Origin: Piromyces finnis
Taxonomy: Eukaryota; Neocallimastigomycota; Neocallimastigomycetes; Neocallimastigales; Neocallimastigaceae
Assembly: GCA_002104945.1 (NCBI GenBank)
Contig: MCFH01000001.1
Coordinates: 620,001 to 684,000 of the forward strand
Length of the DNA stretch: 64,000 bases
Direction: 5' to 3'
Shown here: positions 1 through 10,346 of the stretch, one piece after another
How the letters are laid out: the number at the start of each line of letters is the position of its first letter
Position numbering within the stretch: position 1 is the stretch's first letter
Made by a program: the position numbers and the translations under genes
Notes under the pieces: generated by a model
The model's database searches: none
The model's input: the letters and a program-made list of their open reading frames with translations, nothing else
What the model was told of the DNA's origin: nothing

Positions 1-578
1 AAAATATAAATTAAATAATATTATTATTTACTATTCACTATTTATTAGTTATTAATTGGGAAAAAAAAACTTTTCTTTTTATAGAAAATGAAATTATGTC
101 ACTGGATATCATGTGTATGCACATACATTAATGTGATTTATATTAAATATATGATAATTATTTAAAGTCAGTTATTATATTCCATATTTACCCATACCCA
201 CTATTAACAATAATTACTGATGATTAATAATAAAATTCTTTTAATAATATCAATTTTTTCATTTACTTTGTTTTTTTTTTTTATGGTTTATGATTGCATG
301 ACTTTTAAATATTAATGTTAGCTTTTTCATTTTGTATATTCATTATTTCATTATCAATTATAATTGAAGAATACTTTAGAAAATGGTCGATTTTAAATCT
401 AAAAATTTAGGAAAACCTTCCTTAATACATAATGTAATATAAATGTAAACATTAGTGATGACAATGTAATTAGGATATTCTTACTTTAAAATTTTACAAT
501 TCCATCCAATAAAAAATAAAATAAAAAATTTATCCTTTTTTTCAATTGAAGTAGATAGAGGGATAATGAGTAAAAAAC

Positions 579-647
579 TTGAAAAGGGAATATTAGCGAA
601 TACTATTAAATAGCATATTCTAGTATTCGCTAATACTCCCTTTTCAA
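579..647. repeat. 27-bp inverted repeat (hairpin), 15-base loop
   Basis: The left arm at 579-605 and right arm at 621-647 are reverse complements with one mismatch in 27 positions. Each arm contains the GC-containing core TATTAGCGAATACTA, unusual in this AT background. The loop is 15 bases. It could be a miniature inverted-repeat element remnant, a cruciform, or a transcribed hairpin; the sequence alone does not decide. It lies about 1.15 kb upstream of the PFL start. Confidence 0.85.
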
Positions 648-1637
648 TTCTATATTTATATTTTTTGTTACTGTATTTTTATAATTGTCATAATGTCATA
701 ATGGTAGATATTCTAATTATGATAATTAATTCTTAAATCCAGTCCAGCGTTAAATAACCCTCTTTCATGAAATACTTTTAAAAAAATCTTTTTTATTATG
801 TGTTGTTAATAACGGTTAATCTTTTCATTAAACCATAAGGATTTTTTTTCATTACTCTATTAAGTATTCTTTATACATAAAATAATCATTATTACTTTAG
901 AAATTAAACATATAATATAAAAAATAAGTTATCAAATTTATCTATCCATATAAAGTTGTCTTTTTTTAAACATTTCATAAATGCAATTTGTATTAAAAAT
1001 AGCAATAAAATAATTGTATAATTGTCATTTTCCTAATCTTTTTTTTTTAATATATATACTGTAACTTTATATACTATTCTTTTAATTTTAAAAATAAAAA
1101 AGTAAAAAAAAAAAAAAAAGACATTAAAATAATGTTCATTTGGTTAATTAATATAATTCCTTTTTTTTAAAAATAGGACTAACAAATAAAAAATAAAATT
1201 GGCATTGAATATTTTAATAGTTTATAACTTTTAAAATTCATAATAGAATCATCTTGACAATATGAAATTATAATACTAAAAAGTACATATTACTTTTTTA
1301 TTTTCTAATTAATTGTCATTAATACAAGTTTAATTAGACTAATATTCAAATTAACACAGTTTAATCTTTCTTTTTTTTTTTGTTTTTTGAACATTTATTG
1401 TCATAATTATATTATTCCTTCATATTTCTTTTTTTCTTTTTAATTAAAGGACTTTTTTACGAAAAGTAAAAAAAAAATTTAAACGAAATGAATATTTAAA
1501 TAGTATAATATATTATAATATATTAATAATATATTAGTCAATATAAAATTTTTGAAATTTTATTTTATAATTAAAAATTGAAAAAGTTTCTTTTTTTTTT
1601 CTATTTCTTTAGTGTAACTTTTTTTACCATTCTTTAG

Positions 1638-1647
1638 TATATAAATA
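1638..1647 (+). promoter_or_regulatory. possible TATA box of the PFL gene
   Basis: TATATAAATA about 150 bases upstream of the PFL ATG. In DNA this AT-rich such matches are common, so this is only a candidate chosen for its position and fit to the TATAWAAR consensus. Confidence 0.25.
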
Positions 1648-1793
1648 CCAAATTTTAACTTTTAAAAAAAAATATCAATAAAATAATTGAATCTTCAAAA
1701 AAAAAAAAAAAAAGAATACTTTAATTAGAATTAATTTTTTAAATAAAATTCAAACTATACCAATTTTAATTAATAAAAAACTAATTTCATAAA

Positions 1794-4217
1794 ATGGAAA
1801 GTTTAACTCAAGTTAATCATGCTATTGCCAAATCAGTTTCAGTTAATGCTGTTGCTGCTACTAAAGTTGCTGGTGTCAGAATGAATAAGTCTTCCCGTGC
1901 TATTCACACGACTCCAATGACTACTAGTGGTCTTAAGACAAATAAAAAGTCTTCCCTCCCATCTATTCAAACAAAGACCTATGCTACTCAAGCTTCAAGT
2001 ATTACTAATGATGCCGCTGCTAAAAGTGAAATTGATGTTGAAGGTTGGATTAAGAAACATTACACTCCATACGAAGGGGATGGTTCTTTCCTTGCTGGTC
2101 CAACTGAAAAAACTAAGAAACTCTTCGCCAAGGCTGAAGAATATTTAGCTAAAGAACGTGAAAATGGTGGTTTATACGATGTTGATCCACACACTCCATC
2201 TACCATCACTTCCCACAAGCCAGGTTACCTCGACAAAGATAACGAAGTTATTTATGGTTATCAAACTGATGTTCCACTTAAGAGAGCTATTAAACCATTC
2301 GGTGGTGTTAACATGGTAAAGAATGCTCTTGCTGCTGTTAACGTTCCAATGGACAAGGAAGTCGAACACATTTTCTCTGATTACCGTAAAACTCATAACA
2401 CTGCTGTCTTCGATCTTTACTCTAAGGAAATGAGATCTGGTCGTTCTAATGCTATCATGACTGGTTTACCAGATGGTTATGGTCGTGGTCGTATTATTGG
2501 TGATTACCGTCGTGTTGCCCTTTACGGTACTGACCGTCTTATCGCTCAAAAAGAAAAGGATAGAGCTGAACTCCAAAAAGGTTTAATGGATGAACCAACA
2601 ATGAAACTTATTGGAGAAGTTGCTGACCAAATTAAGGCTCTTAAACAACTTACTCAAATGGCCAAGTCCTACGGTATTGATATTTCTAAGCCAGCCAAGA
2701 ATGCTAAAGAAGCCACACAATTTGTTTACTTTGGTTACTTAGGTTCTATTAAGGAACAAGATGGTGCTGCTATGTCTCTTGGTCGTGTTGACGCCTTCCT
2801 TGATTGCTTCTTCGAAAATGATTTAAAGAACGGTGTTATCACAGAAGCTGAAGCTCAAGAAATCATTGATAATCTTATCTTAAAGTTACGTTTTGCTCGT
2901 CATTTACGTACCCCAGAGTATAATGACTTATTCGCCGGTGACCCAACCTGGGTAACTATGTCTCTTGGTGGTATGGGTAGCGATGGTCGTACTTTAGTTA
3001 CCAAAACTTCCTTCCGTGTTCTTAACACTCTTTACAACTTAGGTCCAGCTCCAGAACCAAACATTACTGTCCTATGGAATAAGGCTCTTCCAAAGAATTT
3101 CAAGGATTTCGCTACCAAGGTTTCCATTGATACCTCTTCCATTCAATACGAATCAGATGCTCTTATGTCTGCTAGATTCGGTGATGACTATGGTATTGCT
3201 TGTTGTGTCTCTGCTATGAGAATTGGTAAGGATATGCAATTCTTTGGTGCTCGTTGTAATCTTGCTAAGCTTATGCTTTACGTCCTTAATCATGGTAAGG
3301 ATGAAAGAACTGGTAAACAAGTTGGTCCAGATTTTGGTCCAGTTCCAGAAGGTCCAATTCCATTCGATTGGATGTGGGAAACTTACGATAAGGCTATGGA
3401 TTGGATTGCAAAGCTTTACGTTAACACCATGAATGTAATCCACTTCTGTCACGATCAATACTGTTACGAATCTCTCCAAATGGCCCTTCACGACACTGAT
3501 GTTCGTCGTCTTATGGCTTTCGGTGTTGCTGGTCTTTCTGTTGTTGCTGATTCTTTCTCTGCTATTAAGTATGCAAAGGTTACTCCAATTCGTGATGCTA
3601 AAACTGGCTTAACCGTTGATTTCAAAATTGAAGGTGATTTCCCAAAATTTGGTAATGATGATGATCGCGTTGACTTCTTTGCCAGAACTGTTACAGATAA
3701 GCTTATTAACAAACTTAGAAAGACGCCAACTTACCGTGGCGCCACTCACACTCTTTCTATTCTTACTATTACTTCAAATGTTGTTTACGGTAAGAAGACT
3801 GGCTCCACCCCAGATGGCCGTAAAGCTGGTCAAGCCTTTGCTCCAGGTTGTAACCCAATGCACGGTCGTGAATTCTCTGGTGCTGTTGCTTCTCTTTCTT
3901 CAGTTGCCAAGGTAAACTACGATTCTTGTATGGATGGTATCTCTAATACCTTCTCTATTGTTCCAAATACCATTGGTAAAACTTTACAAGAACGTCAAGG
4001 TAATCTTTCTGGTTTATTAGATGGTTACTTCACAAAGGGTGCTCACCATCTTAACGTTAATGTCCTCAAGCGTGAAACTCTTGAGGATGCTATGGCACAT
4101 CCAGAAAATTATCCAAATCTTACTATTCGTGTTTCTGGTTATGCTGTTAACTTTGTCAAGTTAACCCCAGCTCAACAAAAGGAAGTTATTGCTCGTACCT
4201 TCCATGAAAAGATGTAA
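1794..4217 (+). CDS. PFL: pyruvate formate-lyase (formate acetyltransferase), organelle-targeted
   Basis: Glycyl radical enzyme that splits pyruvate plus CoA into acetyl-CoA and formate; in anaerobic fungi it is a main pyruvate-consuming enzyme of the hydrogenosome and cytosol. The 807-residue product carries the adjacent catalytic cysteines in [12 protein letters not shown] (Cys470/Cys471) and the glycyl radical motif RVSGYAVNF near the C terminus (Gly782, 25 residues from the end, as in bacterial PFL). Both sites are shifted by about 50 residues relative to the E. coli enzyme. This matches an N-terminal extension rich in Ser, Thr, Ala, Lys and Arg and poor in acidic residues, with an RAIHTTP segment and a YATQASS segment typical of mitochondrial-type presequences. 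The gene has no introns, unlike most neighbours, and shows strong codon bias (GGT, CCA, AAG), suggesting high expression. The family in these fungi is held to be of bacterial origin. A genomic A-run begins inside the stop codon. Confidence 0.98.
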   Translation: MESLTQVNHAIAKSVSVNAVAATKVAGVRMNKSSRAIHTTPMTTSGLKTNKKSSLPSIQTKTYATQASSITNDAAAKSEIDVEGWIKKHYTPYEGDGSFLAGPTEKTKKLFAKAEEYLAKERENGGLYDVDPHTPSTITSHKPGYLDKDNEVIYGYQTDVPLKRAIKPFGGVNMVKNALAAVNVPMDKEVEHIFSDYRKTHNTAVFDLYSKEMRSGRSNAIMTGLPDGYGRGRIIGDYRRVALYGTDRLIAQKEKDRAELQKGLMDEPTMKLIGEVADQIKALKQLTQMAKSYGIDISKPAKNAKEATQFVYFGYLGSIKEQDGAAMSLGRVDAFLDCFFENDLKNGVITEAEAQEIIDNLILKLRFARHLRTPEYNDLFAGDPTWVTMSLGGMGSDGRTLVTKTSFRVLNTLYNLGPAPEPNITVLWNKALPKNFKDFATKVSIDTSSIQYESDALMSARFGDDYGIACCVSAMRIGKDMQFFGARCNLAKLMLYVLNHGKDERTGKQVGPDFGPVPEGPIPFDWMWETYDKAMDWIAKLYVNTMNVIHFCHDQYCYESLQMALHDTDVRRLMAFGVAGLSVVADSFSAIKYAKVTPIRDAKTGLTVDFKIEGDFPKFGNDDDRVDFFARTVTDKLINKLRKTPTYRGATHTLSILTITSNVVYGKKTGSTPDGRKAGQAFAPGCNPMHGREFSGAVASLSSVAKVNYDSCMDGISNTFSIVPNTIGKTLQERQGNLSGLLDGYFTKGAHHLNVNVLKRETLEDAMAHPENYPNLTIRVSGYAVNFVKLTPAQQKEVIARTFHEKM

Positions 4218-4241
4218 AAAAAAAAAAAAAAAAAAAAAAAA
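4216..4241 (+). repeat. poly(A) run fused to the PFL stop codon
   Basis: The TAA stop at 4215-4217 runs directly into A residues, giving 26 uninterrupted A from 4216 to 4241. A further A-run follows at about 4258-4270. This is genomic A-tract, possibly expanded by slippage. Confidence 0.9.
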
Positions 4242-4763
4242 CATACTGGAAAACCTGAAAAAAAAAAAAACTAATTTAATTTAAAAATGATAACACTAAT
4301 AATAATAATAAATTATATATTTAAAAACTATTTTATAAAATAATAAAATTAAAAAAAAAGAAAAAATTTATCTTATCTATTATTGAAAGAAAAGATAGGT
4401 TTTAAATAATGTAAATAATTTAAAAAAAAAAAAAACAATAAATAAAATATTTAAATATATATATATATATATAATATATAAAAAAAAAATTTTATTTTTT
4501 CTTTTTCTTTTTTTTTTTTTTTTTTTTAATTCTTATAATTTATTTTTTCAAATTTTTAATTTCTTTAGCATTTTAAAAAATGCACTAATGGTAGTCTCAC
4601 AAAACTACTAAACTCACTTCCATGAATTCTTAATGTTTTTTCATTCAAAGAAATACTAACATTGAACCCTAGCATGTTCGTTACAATTTTTGAAATCATT
4701 TTAAGTCCTACATTGATGAAAGATTTTTTTTTTTTTAAGACATCAAATATTTTTAAGCTTTAT

Positions 4764-4765
<2 letters not shown>
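4242..4765. other. AT-rich interval between PFL and the LINE
   Basis: No gene is supported. It includes an (AT)n stretch near 4457-4472, T-rich runs near 4500-4530, and a slightly more complex segment at about 4565-4690 that may belong to an old mobile-element remnant. It ends with a 26-base sequence (4741-4766) repeated just beyond the poly-T tract. Confidence 0.5.

Positions 4766-4814
<49 letters not shown>
4766..4814 (-). repeat. 49-base poly-T tract, likely LINE poly(A) tail
   Basis: An uninterrupted run of 49 T on the plus strand lies just beyond the LINE 3' UTR. It is flanked by two near-identical copies of a 25-26 base sequence beginning CATCAAATATTTT (4741-4766 and 4820-4845). Confidence 0.85.
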
Positions 4815-4817
<3 letters not shown>

Positions 4818-4990
4818 GGCATCAAATATTTTAAACTTTATTATTAATTTAATTAAAATTATAATACATGTAATATAAAAATTAAAATAAAATAAAAATA
4901 AAAAAAAATATGTTTAAATAAACACAAATGAATAAAAATTGGGTATAATGTATTCTAGTAATTTTAATTAAAGTAAGAAAGCCACTATCA
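4818..4990 (-). repeat. LINE 3'-end sequence, copy A
   Basis: About 170 bases that match 10347-10495 with small indels. The shared core includes TTTAAATAAACA, TGAATAAAAATTGGGTA, TTCTAGT and TTTTAATTAAAGTAAGA. In this copy the core directly follows the retrotransposon ORF (in element orientation), so it is the element's 3' untranslated end. Confidence 0.8.
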
Positions 4991-5053
4991 TACTAAAGTA
5001 TAATAATTGTATTTGACTTCCAATGGGACACCGAGCCAAAGATCAAAATTTTA

Positions 5054-8000
5054 TCATGGGACAAAATTATGATCTCCATTGGTTGCGCTGGCCCTCCTGG
5101 CCTGTCTTACTGTTTCTTCAGCATTGACGCTCTTGGATGTTGCTTCAAACCTTTTGAACATTGACCATTGCTGGCCAATAGCAAAAGGCATGATTTTGGT
5201 TAGAAGTTCCGCGGTTACCGTCAAGAATGGTGTTCCTTCGTTAGTACCAGATTGAATCTGACGCTTACAAAGTTCTTTCCATTCCCTTGAATTGTAATTG
5301 ATATTGTTAAAACTTCTTCCCCCAAGAAGGAATTTAAATATTTTACTGCACACACTAGAATAATCATACACATTAATATTCACCGGATTATTAGAACTAT
5401 TACTATCATTAACTAAATTACTATCTAAATTAGAATTATTATCTTCACTATTGCTATCATTACTAATATTATTATTTCTATTACTACTATTGTTATTATT
5501 ACTATTGTTACTATTACTATTGTTATTATTACTATTGTTACTATTACTATTAATATTATTACTATCTCTACTGATATTATCAATTTCATTATTATTGATA
5601 GGACTATTGGAATTACGTTTACTGAAAAAATTTAATAGCTGGACTATGGAATCATAATGTTTAATACGGATATCTCTAAATGTTGGACAATCTAATAACC
5701 AATGTTTAATACTTTGATCTCCACACTTGCAACATGGACAGTAGTTAGGACAAACTGGATCAACAAATTTGGCAGCTTTGGCAACTCTAGCATCCAACTT
5801 GTATCCGCTTCTTGCTTTCAATAGCCAGTAGAAGCCATAGGCAAACTCTGGGTACTCATAACATAATTTAATAAAATCTTTAGTATCAATAAACTTATTA
5901 TCATCATAATATTGCGCTTTGATTGAATTCCCTTTGAGATCTTTCCAATAAAAGTTTTTAACTGCTTTAACATCTCCATGTTTCTTTAGTTTTTTATCAA
6001 GTGTCCTACTTGATTTGCACCACGTGTATTTTCTAAATTTAGGAATGTAATTGACAAGGTGTGAGATAATACAATTTGAGTTTTTCCATTTGTTAAAACA
6101 TCTAACCTGAGCTAATGCACATTTGGCTGACAATGGAGGAATATTCAAATCTTTTGAGATAGAGTATAAAGATATAAACGATACAGCTTTATGAACTCCG
6201 GCAACCCATCGTATTCCTTTGTTAACATGCTTCTGTGCAATCCTAGACCTGGCTTTGTTGGATCCAAGTAATGGTGCAAAGTATGAAACTCTGCTAATCA
6301 CTTGTGAGTTAAGTACTAGCTTTTTGAAGGGAATAGGAATATTAGGATTTCTTAAGAATTTACTGACTGAGAAAAGTCCTTTCAAAACCTTGTTATTAAG
6401 AGCTTTAATAACTGGTTTAAGGGACAGATTCTTATCAAATGGAACACCAAGATAAGTATAACAATCAGTAGTTGGAATGGGTTGTCCTGCTAAGTAAAAT
6501 GTTGGATCTCTCTTGTTCTGATTTTCTATTGATTCAGGACGAATCACCATCGTTGAACATTTCTGGATACCAAATTCCATTTCATTATACAAGGCCCATT
6601 CATTAACTCTTCTAAGCATCTTTTTTAAGCATCCTCTTGTTGGAGCACAAATAACTATATCATCTGCAAAAAGTCCACCACAGCATCGAGTGTCACCTAA
6701 ACTGACTCCGAGATCTTCACACTCTTTAAATATATCATTAATAAAGAGATTAAAGAGAATAGGAGAAAGAGGGCATCCTTGACGGACTCCTTTCTTCACA
6801 TCAAAAGATTTCGAGAATTGTCCATCTAATTTGACATTAGCCTTAGATGTTAAATATAAATTTTTGATGAATTGTAAACTCTTACCTCGGATTCCTAAAC
6901 AATCTAATTTATGGAGAATATTACCGATTGGGACTGAATCGTATGCTTTCCTGAGATCTAAAAAGGCCAAATATGTCTCTTTATTATCTAATTGACGTCT
7001 ACGGCATATTTCTTGGATTGAAATGAAAAGACTGATACTTTCTTCCTTTTTTCGAAAACCAAATTGTTCAGGTCTAATGAAATTATTCTTTAGACCATAT
7101 TCTGAGATTCTAGTGGTGACAATTTTGGAAATCAACTTAATACCATTATTGATAAGTGATATACCTCGATAGTTATCACAATCTGTCAAATCTCCCTTCT
7201 TAGGAATAGAAACAATACTGGATTCATTCCATGAGTTGGGGAAGTCTCCATCCCAAATACGGTTGAATAATTTAAGAATAAAATTTAAACCATAAGCATC
7301 ATTATCTGAAGTGGTATTACCGGAAGAATTATTATCTGTAGCATTATTAGAATCATTACTTGATGGAATTAATGCTTTGTAAAATTCAATTGGAATACCA
7401 TCCGGACCTGATGCTTTATAATTCGGAGTAGAGAGGATAGCTGACTTGACTTCATCAATACTAATATCTTGGTTGATATCCCATTCATCAAGCATAGGGA
7501 GTGAAAAACGTTTATTCGTTGGTTCTTCATACCAATGCTCCAAATCAAGACTTACGCCACTTGGATCTGATGCAAGATTTTCGAAATGATCATGCCACAC
7601 ATCTAGTTGTTCTTCCGTAGCAACAACTAATTCTCCATTTTTATTTTTAATTGGTTGAGCAATAAAGAAAGAATCTTTTCCAATTTTTGCAGTTTTCTTG
7701 ATCCATTTCCAGGCCTTCTTAGGATTATGACTCTTCATATACTCACATCCTGTTTTAATCCAATGAAGATATTCTTGCTTCCTAAATTCATTACATCTTT
7801 TGTGGATGTAATCAATGAGCTTACGGTAGATTTTAATTCTTTTAATAAATTCATCTATATCATAAATTCTTTCTTTTTTAAATCTCTTATACAACTTCAT
7901 TTTGATTTTTTGGAGATTAAAAATTTGTTGTGAAATATGAAATGAAGACTTTATAACATTATTTGCTGAGGTAATACTGAGCTCGTCTGCAATTGAAAAA

Positions 8001-9580
8001 GCAGTTGAAGTAAATTCTTTGGAAAGATCATCTGTAGAAACATTAGGATCGTTGAATTTTGCTGAAAGTATTTGGAATTTATTATGACTGAGAATAGATT
8101 CCTTTTCCTCAATACATTTTAATCTATTCCATTTCAGAATTTTCTTAGGAACGTTAAAGTCATTAGAAAAATCTTCCATAGGAATAATTTTACCATTAAT
8201 AAGAAGTGGCTTATGGTCTGATACAGGATAAAAATTATTTATAAATGATCCTGAGTGAATAAGATCTTTCATCTTCGAATTGATAAGAGCATGGTCAATG
8301 TCGGAAGATTGTTCACCTCGAGTCCAAGAGATAGTAGACCCTCTAAGCGGAAGAATTTCCCAATCTCCTAATCCATTAGTTGATAACCAGTTGGATAATT
8401 TTACTTTAGACATATTAAAATCACCAACAAGAATCGATGGATGGGATGAATGAGTTTGTAACCACAAGCGAACTTCTAACTTTGCATGATCAACATAGAT
8501 GTTGTGATGACTATGAGGCATATAAACATTTCCAATCGAGCATTTGAATCTATTCCAGAGACTAAAAGTATAAATAGAAATAATATACTTTCCAGAGAAG
8601 TTTTCAAGTGAGGCTTGACACGAATTGTGAAAACCTAAATATAAACCTCTCATTCCCGGAACTGATTCGTCAGCTTTCTTGAAAAAGTGTCTATAGTTTC
8701 GCAAAGTAACACGACAAGGATAATCTGTATTCGAACCAGAACCATTACCAGTTTCTTGGAAACATAAGAATAATGGTTTGAAAATAGCTGTGAAATAGCT
8801 AATACTATCTTTCTTTTCATGATTCCACCCATTGGTGTTCCAACTAAGACAAAAAGAAAAGTTATCAGGCTTGTTGGATGAGGAAGAATCGTTGCTATTA
8901 TTATTATTATTAAAGTCATCGTTATTAATGGATGATGCATCAGAGGAATAAGTAGAACTATTACTAGATGGCTGTGAAACTGAAGAACTATCAACTATTG
9001 AACTGTTATCAGAGTTGATAGAACTATTAGAATTAATTGTTGAATGTTGAGATTGAAATTGTGTTTGCTGTAGATCTGGAATATTTTCATGATGGGAAAC
9101 TTGTTGAAGATCCTGTTGAAGATCTCGTTGAAGATCGGATTGTTGATGAGATTGTTGAACTGATTGTTGAACTGATTGTTGAAATGATTGTTGAATAGAA
9201 TGTTGATGTTTATTAGAAACTAAAATTTTACGTTTGAGAGTGGAAAAAGTGTATTTGTGATTCCTTCTACTACGAGCTGAAAAGGAAATTGAGGTAACTG
9301 AAAGTTTCTTCTTTAACATGTGTAAGATTTTAATACAATCTTTTGATGAACCATGAACCTTGACTAAGAAAAAGTGATCATTGAAAGTTTGAAAATATTT
9401 AACACTAATAACTGAATTAAATTTATCTTCTAGAATAACCTCGAGTTTTTCCCATAGCATATTTACTGACCATGATCGAATACCACGGATAAAGAAGGAG
9501 CGAATATCATCTAAGGGGATACCATAAGACCGGGTACCACGTCTGATATAATTCTTATCTTTAATATAAAGGACTGACAT
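5054..9580 (-). CDS. LINE polyprotein: endonuclease and reverse transcriptase
   Basis: A 1508-residue single ORF. Residues 1-110 form a small basic N-terminal domain of unknown type, followed by a glutamine-rich stretch (about 125-180) and a Ser/Asn-rich linker. An endonuclease/exonuclease/phosphatase-type (APE-like) nuclease spans about 240-460, with WNTNGW, the FQETGNG glutamate, GDFN (about 382), SDIDHAL and SDHKP (about 454). Reverse transcriptase spans about 690-1010, with the domain 3 motif FLDLRKAYDSVP, the QGCPLSPILFNLFI segment and the catalytic FADDIVI (about 973). A cysteine-rich zf-RVT-like motif (CPNYCPCCKCG then HWLLDC) lies near 1277-1300. An asparagine/serine-rich run (about 1310-1400) precedes a 75-residue C-terminal tail. 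This is the architecture of single-ORF non-LTR elements that nick target DNA and prime reverse transcription on it. All catalytic residues seen are intact. The start is the first ATG after an AT-rich leader. Confidence 0.96.
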   Translation of the reverse strand: MSVLYIKDKNYIRRGTRSYGIPLDDIRSFFIRGIRSWSVNMLWEKLEVILEDKFNSVISVKYFQTFNDHFFLVKVHGSSKDCIKILHMLKKKLSVTSISFSARSRRNHKYTFSTLKRKILVSNKHQHSIQQSFQQSVQQSVQQSHQQSDLQRDLQQDLQQVSHHENIPDLQQTQFQSQHSTINSNSSINSDNSSIVDSSSVSQPSSNSSTYSSDASSINNDDFNNNNNSNDSSSSNKPDNFSFCLSWNTNGWNHEKKDSISYFTAIFKPLFLCFQETGNGSGSNTDYPCRVTLRNYRHFFKKADESVPGMRGLYLGFHNSCQASLENFSGKYIISIYTFSLWNRFKCSIGNVYMPHSHHNIYVDHAKLEVRLWLQTHSSHPSILVGDFNMSKVKLSNWLSTNGLGDWEILPLRGSTISWTRGEQSSDIDHALINSKMKDLIHSGSFINNFYPVSDHKPLLINGKIIPMEDFSNDFNVPKKILKWNRLKCIEEKESILSHNKFQILSAKFNDPNVSTDDLSKEFTSTAFSIADELSITSANNVIKSSFHISQQIFNLQKIKMKLYKRFKKERIYDIDEFIKRIKIYRKLIDYIHKRCNEFRKQEYLHWIKTGCEYMKSHNPKKAWKWIKKTAKIGKDSFFIAQPIKNKNGELVVATEEQLDVWHDHFENLASDPSGVSLDLEHWYEEPTNKRFSLPMLDEWDINQDISIDEVKSAILSTPNYKASGPDGIPIEFYKALIPSSNDSNNATDNNSSGNTTSDNDAYGLNFILKLFNRIWDGDFPNSWNESSIVSIPKKGDLTDCDNYRGISLINNGIKLISKIVTTRISEYGLKNNFIRPEQFGFRKKEESISLFISIQEICRRRQLDNKETYLAFLDLRKAYDSVPIGNILHKLDCLGIRGKSLQFIKNLYLTSKANVKLDGQFSKSFDVKKGVRQGCPLSPILFNLFINDIFKECEDLGVSLGDTRCCGGLFADDIVICAPTRGCLKKMLRRVNEWALYNEMEFGIQKCSTMVIRPESIENQNKRDPTFYLAGQPIPTTDCYTYLGVPFDKNLSLKPVIKALNNKVLKGLFSVSKFLRNPNIPIPFKKLVLNSQVISRVSYFAPLLGSNKARSRIAQKHVNKGIRWVAGVHKAVSFISLYSISKDLNIPPLSAKCALAQVRCFNKWKNSNCIISHLVNYIPKFRKYTWCKSSRTLDKKLKKHGDVKAVKNFYWKDLKGNSIKAQYYDDNKFIDTKDFIKLCYEYPEFAYGFYWLLKARSGYKLDARVAKAAKFVDPVCPNYCPCCKCGDQSIKHWLLDCPTFRDIRIKHYDSIVQLLNFFSKRNSNSPINNNEIDNISRDSNNINSNSNNSNNNNSNSNNSNNNNSSNRNNNISNDSNSEDNNSNLDSNLVNDSNSSNNPVNINVYDYSSVCSKIFKFLLGGRSFNNINYNSREWKELCKRQIQSGTNEGTPFLTVTAELLTKIMPFAIGQQWSMFKRFEATSKSVNAEETVRQARRASATNGDHNFVP

Positions 9581-10345
9581 GATAATAAATTCTAATTAAA
9601 AAATATTGAATATAAAATAAATACTAATAAAAATTACAAATATAACGTATATGGAAAAAAATCTGTCTCTCTCTCTCTTCTTAAAAGTACTGGATAGTAC
9701 AAAAATTGTTACGATGCTTTGTTTAAAGTTTCTTATTTTTTGAATTCTAGTTGTAAATTTTCTTTAAAAATTCTAGTTTTGGTTTGTTGTTAGTAAATTC
9801 GATTCGCTTTTTGACACTAAACTTGTTTGACTTTACTTTTCATTAAATATTTAAATTGGTAAAAAATTTGAATCAAGAATGTCGACACCAGAAAGCTTGT
9901 GAATAGTATTTTTACATGATGTAGAGTGAATCAGTCTCTTACAAGAAACAATACAACAATAGCTACATGAATATAACAGTACAATGCAAATGCTAAAGTT
10001 GACTACATTGGATTCTTACAAGAGAAGAGTAGTACTACATGAATACATGAATAAAAGAAAAAATACAGCAACAAAATGTATTACTCTTCTAATTAAATAC
10101 TATACAAACTTACCTGAAAAATCAAACATTCACTTATTCATCAAATACTTAAATTTGATGAATAAAATGTTTTTTAATCGCTCAGTACCATGAGCTTAGT
10201 CCTAATAATTTTCCCTTGAAGACTAACCAAGCATCCATTGCGCAATGCTTGGATTTAATTCTTTCTACTCTCTCAGTACCATGAGCATGAGTAGACCCCC
10301 TTGAGAAATTACATTTATTAAATAAATGAAGGCACATTCCTAAGA
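9581..10345 (-). other. 5' region of the LINE with short direct repeats
   Basis: This stretch is less AT-biased than the surrounding spacer and is probably the element's 5' untranslated or promoter region. It holds two perfect copies of CTCAGTACCATGAGC at 10181-10195 and 10274-10288 (93 bases apart), each followed by a similar CTTGA-containing stretch. Between them at 10227-10252 is a hairpin with CCAAGCAT/ATGCTTGG arms around an ATTGCGCAAT palindrome. A 69-codon ORF at 9984-10193 has no recognisable features. Confidence 0.5.
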
Positions 10346-10346
10346 G

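Larger units (their letters stand above)
1..1793. other. AT-rich upstream region of the PFL gene
   Basis: No coding region is supported here. The stretch is A/T homopolymer-rich. It holds a strong inverted repeat at 579-647 (listed separately) and TATA-like sequences, the nearest to the downstream gene being TATATAAATA at about 1638-1647, some 150 bases before the start codon. No other structure was recognised. Confidence 0.6.
4766..10345 (-). mobile_element. LINE-type (non-LTR) retrotransposon, apparently intact
   Basis: The element runs on the minus strand. In element order there is a 5' region (about 10345-9581) with short direct repeats, one long ORF (9580-5054), a 3' untranslated region (about 5053-4815), and a 49-base poly-T on the plus strand (4766-4814), which is a poly(A) tail in element orientation. 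No long terminal repeats of LTR type are seen. The 5' boundary is inferred only: it is set where a second copy of the element's 3' end begins (10347). The ORF has no stops or frameshifts, so the copy may be young. No convincing target-site duplication could be defined because the flanks are low complexity. Confidence 0.8.

Noticed and set aside
2172-3712. Minus-strand ORFs of 74-112 codons inside PFL
   Set aside because: They are antisense shadows of the strongly biased PFL coding sequence, with no recognisable domain.
5451-5657. Plus-strand leucine-rich ORF
   Set aside because: Antisense reading of the AAT/AGT-rich Asn-Ser tract of the LINE protein.
9984-10193. 69-codon plus-strand ORF beside the LINE
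   Set aside because: No domain or codon signal; lies in the presumed 5' region of the element on the other strand.
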